From contig JAPOUL010000167.1 in the NCBI GenBank assembly GCA_026708685.1, positions 1-64,000 of the forward strand: 64,000 bases of DNA, in the 5' to 3' direction. The notes below the pieces were generated by a model. That model did no database searches. It was not told the origin of the DNA and worked only from the letters and a program-made list of their open reading frames with translations. The first letter of the stretch is position 1. Each line of letters opens with the position of its first letter. Of this stretch, positions 47,696 through 54,930 are shown one piece after another. The position numbers and the translations under genes were made by a program. The stretch is from Bacteroidota bacterium (GTDB lineage: Bacteria; Bacteroidota; Rhodothermia; Rhodothermales; Bin80).

Positions 47696-47995
47696 ATGAG
47701 TCAACAAGCACCTTTAGAGAAGGGCGAACTTAACAAAGCCCTGACGCTTCTTCAAGATTGGGAGCATAAAAATGATCGTCTGATCAAGACCTTCAAGTTT
47801 GGTGATTTCCGTGAAGCGATCGCATTCATCGTGCATATTTCGTTTTTTGCAGATAACATTGATCATCATCCCATCCTGATTAATGTCTATAACTCTGTGA
47901 CTGTGGAGCTGACCACCCACAGTTCGGGAAATAAAGTGACATCTCTGGATGTGGTTCTTGCCAAAGCCATTGAAAAAGTTGCTGCGATTCAGTAA
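47696..47995 (+). CDS. Pterin-4a-carbinolamine dehydratase
   Basis: 99 residues of the PCD/DCoH family, which dehydrates 4a-hydroxytetrahydrobiopterin. Active-site motif: 'ADNIDHHPILINVYNSVTVELTTHSSG', with H57, H58 and H75 as the expected catalytic histidines, and 'KTFKFGDFREAIAFI' before it. It ends 8 bases before nuoN and follows the antiporter gene by 33 bases, so it is transcribed with the complex I genes. No aromatic amino-acid hydroxylase is nearby, so its metabolic partner is unclear. Confidence 0.9.
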   Translation: MSQQAPLEKGELNKALTLLQDWEHKNDRLIKTFKFGDFREAIAFIVHISFFADNIDHHPILINVYNSVTVELTTHSSGNKVTSLDVVLAKAIEKVAAIQ

Positions 47996-48003
47996 ATCTT
48001 GCA

Positions 48004-49503
48004 ATGGAGCTTTCGAGTGCGTTTGATACAATTCTGGTAGACTTGGCTGGGGGAGCATCGATTTTATGGCTCTCCCTCATCGGCATCATTGTCCTTGTAT
48101 GGGACATTTTTGACAATGATGCACCCTCTATTCCATGGGTATCAGCGGCGGCAGTTGTGATTGCTTTGGGATATGAATCCTTCGCGGTCATGGAACCGTC
48201 ATCAACCGCCTTCTTTTCCCTTATTCAGACGGGTGGTGTTGCTTCATTTATCAGTGTGATCATTCTACTGAGCACGCTGGCTTCCATTGTTTTATGTGCA
48301 CCCTATCTCAAGGGTATTCGGCGCAGTTACGGTGAAATTTATGCCTTGATGCTGTTTGCCACCAGTGGGATGATTCTACTGGCAACGGCCAATAACATGG
48401 TGACGATTTTTGTTGGATTGGAAACCATGTCTATTGCACTATACATCTTGACGGGTGTGGTTCGAAGCGATGAAGGGGCATTAGAGAGTGCTCTGAAATA
48501 TTTTTTACTGGGTGCCTTTGCAACGGGATTTTTTCTCTATGGCATTGCATTGATGTACGGGGCTACGGGAACAATGTATTTCTCTGAGTTTGCCATTGGA
48601 TATTCGGGCAGTGATTTAAGGACTCTGTTCTGGGTTGGAGTTGCGTTGTTTCTTGTCGGATTTATGTTTAAGGTTGGAGCGGTTCCCTTCCATATGTGGA
48701 CACCCGATGTTTACCAGGGTGCACCTACGCCATTAACTGGATTCATGGCCACTGCCTCCAAGGCGGCAGCATTTGCTGCTCTGATTTTGGTCTTGTATCA
48801 TGGGATCGGAACTTTAGAACTTGGTGGAGCCAACTGGCAGCTTGCTCTGGCACTCCTTGCAGTCGCCACCGTGGTCGTAGGAAATATCCTTGCCCTGACG
48901 CAGGATAACGTTAAGCGTATGCTTGCCTATTCCTCCATTGCACATGCTGGATATGTGCTGATCGCTCTTGCAGCTGGGACCAGTGAGGCCTATGCTGGAG
49001 CCGTCTATTACCTGTTGATCTATGCATTGATGAATATTGGTGCATTCGGTGCTATGTCGCTTTTGGAATGGGATGGAAAAGAGGGTAGGCTACAGACGCT
49101 TAATTCGCTATCGGGGATTGGTTTTAAGCGACCACTGATTGGGGTTACGATGATCATCTTTATGTTTAGTTTGACGGGGTTTCCTCCGTTGGGAGGTTTC
49201 TTTGGCAAGCTTGCAGTTTTTGCACCTGCGGTCAATGCAGGGCTGACATGGCTCGCGATTGTTGGGGTATTGGCCAGTGTATTTTCGGGGTATTATTATC
49301 TGAGGGTTCTCTATGTATTTTGGATGAAATCTCCATCGGATGCTGACCCTGCCGTTCAATCCAGTACGTTTCCCATTCCGATTTCATCCGCTAGCGTTCT
49401 TGTGGTTTGTGCAGGCTTGTTGTTAGCGATTGGTTTGATTCCTGAGGTGCGAGATATCACCTTAACATTTTTTGCACAAGGATCCCTTCTTGGGCTTCCA
49501 TAG
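48004..49503 (+). CDS. nuoN: NADH-quinone oxidoreductase subunit N
   Basis: The third antiporter-like membrane subunit of complex I, 499 residues, 14 helices. Conserved segments are 'TIFVGLETMSIALYILTG', 'MFKVGAVPFHMWTPDVYQGAPTPLTGFMATASKAAAFAAL' and 'QDNVKRMLAYSSIAHAGYVLIAL'. It closes the complex I gene series. The next gene begins 9 bases after its stop. Confidence 0.96.
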   Translation: MELSSAFDTILVDLAGGASILWLSLIGIIVLVWDIFDNDAPSIPWVSAAAVVIALGYESFAVMEPSSTAFFSLIQTGGVASFISVIILLSTLASIVLCAPYLKGIRRSYGEIYALMLFATSGMILLATANNMVTIFVGLETMSIALYILTGVVRSDEGALESALKYFLLGAFATGFFLYGIALMYGATGTMYFSEFAIGYSGSDLRTLFWVGVALFLVGFMFKVGAVPFHMWTPDVYQGAPTPLTGFMATASKAAAFAALILVLYHGIGTLELGGANWQLALALLAVATVVVGNILALTQDNVKRMLAYSSIAHAGYVLIALAAGTSEAYAGAVYYLLIYALMNIGAFGAMSLLEWDGKEGRLQTLNSLSGIGFKRPLIGVTMIIFMFSLTGFPPLGGFFGKLAVFAPAVNAGLTWLAIVGVLASVFSGYYYLRVLYVFWMKSPSDADPAVQSSTFPIPISSASVLVVCAGLLLAIGLIPEVRDITLTFFAQGSLLGLP

Positions 49504-49512
49504 TCATTGACA

Positions 49513-50085
49513 ATGCGATCGCTGATTCAGGATCTTCTGCCGCATGCTCCTAAAATAGGGCTTTTTGTCACCCCTGATATCCCCCAAAAGAGGCTCAAGG
49601 GTGCGACGAGGGACTATGCTAAAGATGCTCATCCCGAAGATATCATTGCACTGTATGATGGTACGTTTCTGGGCAATGGCAGAGACGGGGCGGTATTTCT
49701 TGACGATCGGCTGATTTTTCAAAATTCAGATCTTGAACCTTCCCAGACGATTCTGTATCGAGATATTGTCTTTATTGAATCTAGTCAATCTCGCATTCGT
49801 GGAACCCATATTGAGATGGAAATCAATCGGGGTCGTGCAACCTTTTCGGTCAAATTAAATTTGTCTAAGCATCCTCAGAGTCTGGAGTACATCGAAAAGT
49901 TACTCCAAAAGCTCATGTTAACCCCAGATTCCAGTGACGGTGAATCTACCGATTGGAGTGCGGTGACTCAGGCACTTGATCGTCTTCGCATCAGCGGTCA
50001 GTTGACAGAGTCGGATTTTAAGAGACTCATGTCAGTTCGCCCTAATTCACCGAATGATCTGTGGATGGATGATGAACCATCCTGA
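49513..50085 (+). CDS. Hypothetical protein with PH-like domain
   Basis: 190 residues, cytoplasmic. The central part ('DIIALYDGTFLGNGRDGAVFLDDRLIFQN'...'ILYRDIVFIESSQSRIRGTHI'...'NRGRATFSVKLNLSKHPQSLEYIEKLLQKL') has the strand pattern and terminal helix of bacterial PH-like domains. The C-terminal 50 residues contain a SHOCT-like helix ('VTQALDRLRISGQLTESDFKRLMSV'). Function unknown. Start ATG 49513 rather than TTG 49507. It follows nuoN closely and may be co-transcribed. Confidence 0.7.
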   Translation: MRSLIQDLLPHAPKIGLFVTPDIPQKRLKGATRDYAKDAHPEDIIALYDGTFLGNGRDGAVFLDDRLIFQNSDLEPSQTILYRDIVFIESSQSRIRGTHIEMEINRGRATFSVKLNLSKHPQSLEYIEKLLQKLMLTPDSSDGESTDWSAVTQALDRLRISGQLTESDFKRLMSVRPNSPNDLWMDDEPS

Positions 50086-50128
50086 TCTTTCATCGTAATA
50101 CATCTTTCATTTAATTCATTCTACTTTG

Positions 50129-50743
50129 ATGGCTTTTGAACTTCCCCAACTTCCGTACGCACACAATGCACTGGAGCCTTATATTGATGACCAGACGATG
50201 CAGATCCATCATGGCAAGCATCATCAGGCTTACACCACGAATTTAAACAAGGCTCTGGAGAGTCATCCAGATCTGCAGGATCAATCCATAGAGGAACTGT
50301 TACGTGGTTTTGACAGTCTTCCCAGTTCTATTCAGGGTGCGGTCCGCAATAATGGTGGTGGATTTGCCAATCACAATCTTTTCTGGACTGTTCTCAGCCC
50401 TACGGGGGGAGCAGACCCTACGGGTGAACTGGGACAGGCCATCGGTCAGTCATTTGGCTCTTTTGAGGATTTTAAGTCAAAATTTTCAACCGCTGCTGCC
50501 ACACAATTTGGAAGCGGCTGGGCATGGTTGGTTGTCGATGCCAATGGCAGTCTGCAAGTATATTCCACTGCCAATCAAGACAGTCCATACATGAAGGGAG
50601 ATACCCCTATCCTTGGGTTGGATGTATGGGAGCATGCGTACTATCTCAACTACCAGAATCGCCGTCCAGATTACGTGGCTGCATTTTGGCATGTTGTGAA
50701 CTGGGATCAGGTTGCTCAGAACTTTGCTGACGCAACCAGTTGA
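50129..50743 (+). CDS. Fe/Mn superoxide dismutase
   Basis: Disproportionates superoxide in the cytoplasm. 204 residues with metal ligands H27 ('[11 protein letters not shown]'), the second His in '[10 protein letters not shown]', and Asp and His in '[29 protein letters not shown]'. '[10 protein letters not shown]' precedes the third ligand. NHNLFW and GSGWAWL are the pattern of the Mn or cambialistic group, but metal preference cannot be fixed, so no symbol is given. ATG 50129 preferred over TTG 50126. Located downstream of the complex I genes, a source of superoxide. Confidence 0.95.
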   Translation: MAFELPQLPYAHNALEPYIDDQTMQIHHGKHHQAYTTNLNKALESHPDLQDQSIEELLRGFDSLPSSIQGAVRNNGGGFANHNLFWTVLSPTGGADPTGELGQAIGQSFGSFEDFKSKFSTAAATQFGSGWAWLVVDANGSLQVYSTANQDSPYMKGDTPILGLDVWEHAYYLNYQNRRPDYVAAFWHVVNWDQVAQNFADATS

Positions 50744-50756
50744 CGGGTTGCCCCGT
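50743..50756 (+). terminator. Weak hairpin at the superoxide dismutase stop codon
   Basis: ACGGG (50743-50747) and CCCGT (50752-50756) pair around a TTGC loop right at the stop codon, with CTTTT about 10 bases downstream. The stem is short and the T-run displaced, so this is only a possible terminator. Confidence 0.28.
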
Positions 50757-51263
50757 TCTGTGGCTTTTAGATCCGATCTCTTCTCAACACAAGATCATCA
50801 CGGAGGAGGCGTGGTACTAAGTTGTCACGCGATGGTGTAGTATAGGGTTTCCGGTCGTCCTTCAATGTAAAGTGCGACATTTTCAGGTAGCACCTACTCA
50901 ATGATCTTCATTGTACCAATGAAGATCGTTGAGTATCCCTATTGGTGATTGACCATGTTCGGTTGGACCTTCCCACCAGCTTCGCATTCAGGAAATAGAG
51001 CAGACATTCTAAAATGGCATGGCGTTCACCTTGAGTTTGGATCTTTGTTGAACAGAAATGTTCGGAATATCAGTAACCATAACTTGGAATGGGGTAGCGT
51101 ATGATTCATGGATTAATTCAGTGAGTACTTGTACTATGAGAACCTACGCAGAGGTTGAGGGTTATAGGAGTTCTATTACCCGCAAAGCAAACCTTTTTGG
51201 GTTAAGCAAAGATAATCCTCTTTTTGTTGTATCTTACATTTCATTCGCCATCCATTTATATTC
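50757..51263. other. Intergenic at the left border of the accessory region
   Basis: About 500 bases holding an 18-bp hairpin (50896-50934) and, on the minus strand, a 29-codon frame with an internal TAG (50911-50825). The longer plus-strand open stretch from 51058 runs into the coiled-coil gene in another frame and looks spurious. This marks the transition from the housekeeping complex I block to accessory genes. Confidence 0.45.
50896..50934. repeat. 18-bp near-perfect hairpin
   Basis: ACTCAATGATCTTCATTG (50896-50913), a TAC loop, and CAATGAAGATCGTTGAGT (50917-50934) pair over 18 bp with one T-G wobble. There is no T-run after it on either side, so it is not a standard terminator. A mobile-element end, RNA-processing site or protein-binding site are possible. 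Confidence 0.8.
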
Positions 51264-51728
51264 ATGGCTTTTCCACGTATCGCGGAGTTGCTTGATACAA
51301 AAGATCGCACTCCCAAAGAAACAAACGAACTTACTGAACTGATTTTTCAACAAGCGTCTTCAGATGCTATTACACGCATTGATGCTCTCAAAGAGATTCT
51401 TCTTATAGAAATCCGTGCTGTGAATGATCGTTTTGACGGAACGAATGACCGTTTTGACGGAACGAATGACCGTTTTGACGGAGTCAATGAACGTTTTGAG
51501 ATGACGAATGAGCGTATTGAGATGACGAATGAGCGTATTGACGCCCTCAAAGAAATTCTTCTCACAGAAATTCGTGCTACGAATGAGCGCATTGACGGAA
51601 CCAATCGACGCGTTGACGCAATCCAAAAAACACATCGTTGGATTATTGGTCTTCTTGTGGCTATTGGTACGGGTGGATTGGGTGCCTTGGGAATCCTTGT
51701 TCGTATCTGGTTGAGCATACCAGTCTAA
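51264..51728 (+). CDS. Tandem-repeat coiled-coil protein with C-terminal membrane helix
   Basis: 154 residues. A helical head ('MAFPRIAELLDTKDRTPKET') is followed by heptad-rich coiled coil built from seven-residue units 'NDRFDGT'/'NERIEMT'/'NERIDAL', with two longer internal copies of 'RIDALKEILLxEIRA'. A C-terminal membrane helix ('WIIGLLVAIGTGGLGALGILV') follows. This layout resembles repeat-containing coiled-coil membrane proteins such as Borrelia Bdr or phage XhlA-type proteins; it is a similarity of form only. The 21-base repeat behind it predicts length variation. A decayed duplicate follows at 51820-52159. Function unknown; it may be an accessory protein of the neighbouring methyltransferase/DUF262 pair. 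Confidence 0.78.
   Translation: MAFPRIAELLDTKDRTPKETNELTELIFQQASSDAITRIDALKEILLIEIRAVNDRFDGTNDRFDGTNDRFDGVNERFEMTNERIEMTNERIDALKEILLTEIRATNERIDGTNRRVDAIQKTHRWIIGLLVAIGTGGLGALGILVRIWLSIPV
51423..51527 (+). repeat. 21-bp tandem repeat, five units
   Basis: Five in-frame 21-base units of the form AATGACCGTTTTGACGGAACG run from 51423 to 51527 (units 2 and 3 nearly identical, 4 and 5 diverged), and further degenerate units occur at 51528-51545 and from 51581. Each encodes one coiled-coil heptad. Such arrays change copy number by slippage without breaking the frame. Confidence 0.88.
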
Positions 51729-51819
51729 GGATTCGGTATTGAAGGGAATTCGACTCTTATTGAGGCTTTGTTGAAAAATCAGATGTTCAGTAGATTATCT
51801 TTTCATCTACATCCATAGC

Positions 51820-52159
51820 ATGTCATTTGCTCTTATTGTGGAGTTGCCTGATACGCACAGTCCTAAGTATGGGAAATGAGCGAACTCACTGAGTTGAATT
51901 TGAACAAGCGTATTCATACGCCATCGCACGCATCGTTGCAATGAACGAACGTATTGACGCACTTGAAGAAGAGGTTCTCGCAGAAATCCGTGGAACACAG
52001 GAACTTCTTGACGGAATAAACCAACATATAGAAGGAATAATTCAACTTCTTGACGGAATGATTCAACGTCTTGAGCGAATAAATAATATGCTACGTTGGC
52101 TGATTGGTTTGGCAGCATCTGCTGCCATCTGTACTGTTGCAATCCATGTTCTTATGTAG
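51820..52159 (+). pseudogene. Decayed tandem duplicate of the coiled-coil protein gene
   Basis: ATG 51820 begins 'MSFALIVELPDT', parallel to 'MAFPRIAELLDT' of the upstream gene, then meets a stop (TGA at 51877). After a frame change the homology continues ('EFEQAYSYAIARIVAMNERIDALEEEVLAEIR' versus 'LIFQQASSDAITRIDALKEILLIEIR'). A 72-codon frame from ATG 51941 remains open through the coiled coil and the membrane helix ('MLRWLIGLAASAAICTVAIHVLM') and might still be translated. The 5' half is clearly broken, so I call the whole a pseudogene with a possibly expressed tail. Confidence 0.7.
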
Positions 52160-52297
52160 TTGCAATCTGGGTAAAAAGCAGTATTTTACATGCTTACACT
52201 TCAATTGAACTCATTCTGTGAAATCAAACCGAATCATATAGTGCATCTTAAGTGGTGCATTATTTCGTTTTAAGTTTTAGAGAATCTATTTCCGACA

Positions 52298-53245
52298 ATG
52301 GCCCCAAATGTTAATCTTCACGCTGCAAAGAACGCTAAAAAAGACGAGTTCTATACGCAGTTAGTTGATATTGAAAACGAACTGCGTCACTACAAAGATC
52401 ATTTCATAGACCAAGTTGTCTACTGTAATTGTGATGATCCGCGGGTGAGTAACTTCTTCAGATTCTTCTCCAAGCAGTTTGAGTTTTATGAGCTCAAGAA
52501 ATTAATTACAACTTGCTACAAGAATCAACAACCGGATCTGTTTTCCTCGCATGATTCGGAGAGGGCAGTCTATTTGGAGTATGAAGGTGATCAGGACGGT
52601 AACAATCGCCCAGATACCGATGAAATTGATGTTAAACCTTTGCAGGAAAATGGGAGCTTCCGCAGTGCGGAGTGCATTGAATTGTTAAAACAAGCCGATA
52701 TTGTGGTGACCAATCCGCCTTTTTCAAAGTTTAGAGAATATATTACTCAGTTGATGGAGTACGATAAGAAGTTTCTTATCATTGGGCCAATGAATGCCAT
52801 CACCTATAAGGAAGTGTTTCCGTTGATAAAGGAGAATAGGATTTGGATGGGCATGGGAAGCGTTAAGCGATTTGAAGTGCGTGAGGGCAATGAAAAGTCT
52901 GAGTTTGATGAGTCCACTGGAAAATGGTATCAGAAATTCGGCAATATATGCTGGTTCACGAATCTCTCCCATAAAAAGCGTAACGAGAAATTAATCCTCT
53001 ACAAGAGATACTCCCCTGAAGAATACCCCCACTACGACAATTATGATGCTATTGAGGTAGGTAAAGTCAAGGAAATCCCAAAAAATTGGGGGGGGGCAAT
53101 GGGTGTTCCTATCACGTTTTTGGACAAATATAATCCCAAACAGTTTGAGATCATTCGGTTTAGGAAAGGAGATGACGGTAAGGATTTAAGCATCAATGGG
53201 AAATGTCCTTATTTTCGCATCATCATTCGCAACAAACAGATTTGA
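52298..53245 (+). CDS. EcoRI-type adenine-specific DNA methyltransferase
   Basis: A 315-residue N6-adenine methyltransferase of the EcoRI-methylase family. Support: 'AKNAKKDEFYTQLVDIENEL' at the N-terminus, the catalytic motif NPPF (139-142) in 'ADIVVTNPPFSKFREYI', 'FLIIGPMNAITYKEVFPLI', and the conserved 'YDNYDAIEVGKVKEIPKNWGG' followed by 'MGVPITFLDKYNP'. Length fits the family. In the classic EcoRI system the partner is the EcoRI nuclease; here the next gene, 3 bases downstream, is instead a DUF262-HNH protein, so the pair may be an unusual restriction-type system. The recognition site cannot be inferred safely. Confidence 0.9.
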   Translation: MAPNVNLHAAKNAKKDEFYTQLVDIENELRHYKDHFIDQVVYCNCDDPRVSNFFRFFSKQFEFYELKKLITTCYKNQQPDLFSSHDSERAVYLEYEGDQDGNNRPDTDEIDVKPLQENGSFRSAECIELLKQADIVVTNPPFSKFREYITQLMEYDKKFLIIGPMNAITYKEVFPLIKENRIWMGMGSVKRFEVREGNEKSEFDESTGKWYQKFGNICWFTNLSHKKRNEKLILYKRYSPEEYPHYDNYDAIEVGKVKEIPKNWGGAMGVPITFLDKYNPKQFEIIRFRKGDDGKDLSINGKCPYFRIIIRNKQI

Positions 53246-53248
53246 TCA

Positions 53249-54424
53249 ATGGATATTCACGAACACAAAATCTCAATCGGAGATATCATTGAAGGCTATT
53301 GGGATAATGAGGATGGACAGGTCATCGGGTATGGTGGGATGCTCAATATCCGACCACCTTATCAGAGGGAATATATCTACGACGGCAAGAAAGACTTTCA
53401 GGAAGCACTGATCCAGTCGATCTATCATGACCGCCCCGTGAACCTCATCTACTTTGCAAAGGCCGAAAAGAGTGAATATGACTATGAGCTGTTGGATGGA
53501 CAACAACGAATCATTACGATCTGTAAGTTCATCGTAAATCGTGAGTTTTCCGTTCATATCGGTGATGGAGATACCCAGTACTGGCATGGATTACACGAAA
53601 CAGATCGGCAACGCATTTTAGATTACAAACTGCATGTGCATGTCTGTGAAGGGAATGCAAATGAACTGATGCGTTGGTTCCAGACCATCAACACTGGTGC
53701 TAAGGAACTGTCGAATCAGGAATTAAGGAACTCCATCTATAACGGCCCTTGGGTAACAGATGCAAAGCGTTACTTCACCAAGAAAGGTGGCCAAGCAGTG
53801 ATGTGCGGAAGATATATGAGTGGTAAGCGAGAGCGACAAGATCACCTTGAACGCATCCTGATCTGGAGGATTGGATCCAGTAATGATGATGACATCCGTG
53901 AGTACATGGCAAAACACAGAAAAGAACAGTCCGCTGAGCACTTGTGGAATTACTTCAACAATATGTACGAATGGATTGAAACCACATTCAATATATCTAT
54001 GAACTCAAAGAATTACCGATCCAAAATGAAATCCGTAGATTGGGGAAGTCTCTATCGTGAGTTTAAGGATGAAGAGTTTGACCCAGTGGAGGTTGCGGAA
54101 AAAGTAACGAATCTGTTCAAATGTGATCCTAAAGAGGTGAACCAGATTGGCATATACTCCTTTGTGTTATCCGGTGATGAGAAGTTTCTCCATCGTCGTG
54201 CATTCACGTCAGAACAGCGTCAGGCAGCTTATGATAGACAGGAAGGGATTTGTGCAATCACCGACAAAGAGTTGCCTATTGAAGAAATGGAAGCAGATCA
54301 CATCAAGCCTTGGTCAGAAGGGGGGAAGACCGATGATGAGAACTGTCAAATGATCTGTAAATCTGCCCATCATAAGAAGACTGCTGAGCAGATCCGAGAT
54401 CTCTGGGCATCAACAAAGCATTAA
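53249..54424 (+). CDS. DUF262 (ParB-like) protein with C-terminal HNH nuclease domain
   Basis: 391 residues. The N-terminal DUF262 domain is of the GmrSD/ParB-like NTPase type: 'NIRPPYQREYIYD' (35-40) and 'LLDGQQRIITI' (DGQQR 83-87) are its signature. A helical middle (~120-310) follows, then a classic HNH nuclease: D350-H351 in 'EADHIKPWSEGGKTDDENCQ', and 'AHHKK' as the final His. DUF262 combined with a nuclease is the architecture of modification-sensing (type IV) restriction and other defence effectors. The three-base spacing from the EcoRI-type methyltransferase implies one operon. I infer a two-gene methylation-plus-nuclease module; whether it spares or attacks methylated DNA is open. 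Confidence 0.88.
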   Translation: MDIHEHKISIGDIIEGYWDNEDGQVIGYGGMLNIRPPYQREYIYDGKKDFQEALIQSIYHDRPVNLIYFAKAEKSEYDYELLDGQQRIITICKFIVNREFSVHIGDGDTQYWHGLHETDRQRILDYKLHVHVCEGNANELMRWFQTINTGAKELSNQELRNSIYNGPWVTDAKRYFTKKGGQAVMCGRYMSGKRERQDHLERILIWRIGSSNDDDIREYMAKHRKEQSAEHLWNYFNNMYEWIETTFNISMNSKNYRSKMKSVDWGSLYREFKDEEFDPVEVAEKVTNLFKCDPKEVNQIGIYSFVLSGDEKFLHRRAFTSEQRQAAYDRQEGICAITDKELPIEEMEADHIKPWSEGGKTDDENCQMICKSAHHKKTAEQIRDLWASTKH

Positions 54425-54930
54425 ATCTGGATCCACCAGGTTGAAATCATATCTGCTTCCAAGATAAGGATTCGGTATTTCCTACGAAACAGGTGAGTAG
54501 GCACTAAGAAGTAAGTGCCCCAATATGGTCGATTCCAATAGATTTGAAATGGCCGAATATTCCAAACAGAAAAATCTCGAATGTAGTTCGAGTGTCAGGG
54601 TAGTTTCATTAGTAAATAATCAAAAAAATGAATGTTTGAGGGTAGTCGTAAGCAGAAAGGTTTGTCATGTAGATTCTTCTCATGGAACATATTTCTGCTC
54701 ATTGAATGTTGTGGCAGTGATGTAGAACCGTTATTGAAACCATCTATATTCTGAATCGTAATCCACCCTGTACGACCAGTAACATTTCAATCATTGAAAC
54801 ACTCCAAGATCTCTGGAAGTATACGAATTAGAGTAGCGTAGTATTTGTAGAATTGATTTGAATTGCAGTGAATGATTGAATAGGAAATTGAACCTGTATT
54901 TATATGTTGTTGGTGAGTTTCCATATTGAG
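54425..54930. other. Intergenic upstream of the giant autotransporter-like gene
   Basis: About 500 A/T-rich bases. A GGCACT/AGTGCC inverted repeat lies near 54499-54518, without a T-run, and a 15-base match to a site after the coiled-coil gene lies at 54465-54479. Short open frames here (e.g. from 54525) show no family features. No RNA gene was seen. Confidence 0.45.

Noticed and set aside
51058-51342. 94-codon frame upstream of and overlapping the coiled-coil gene
   Set aside because: No family features, and it overlaps the well-supported coiled-coil gene in another frame.
51765-51780. GGCTTTGTTGAA-like insertion-sequence end
   Set aside because: Resembles some IS terminal repeats, but no matching opposite end or transposase was found.
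54525-54725. 66-codon frame in the gap before the giant gene
   Set aside because: No signal peptide, domain or plausible ribosome site; composition like the surrounding noncoding DNA.
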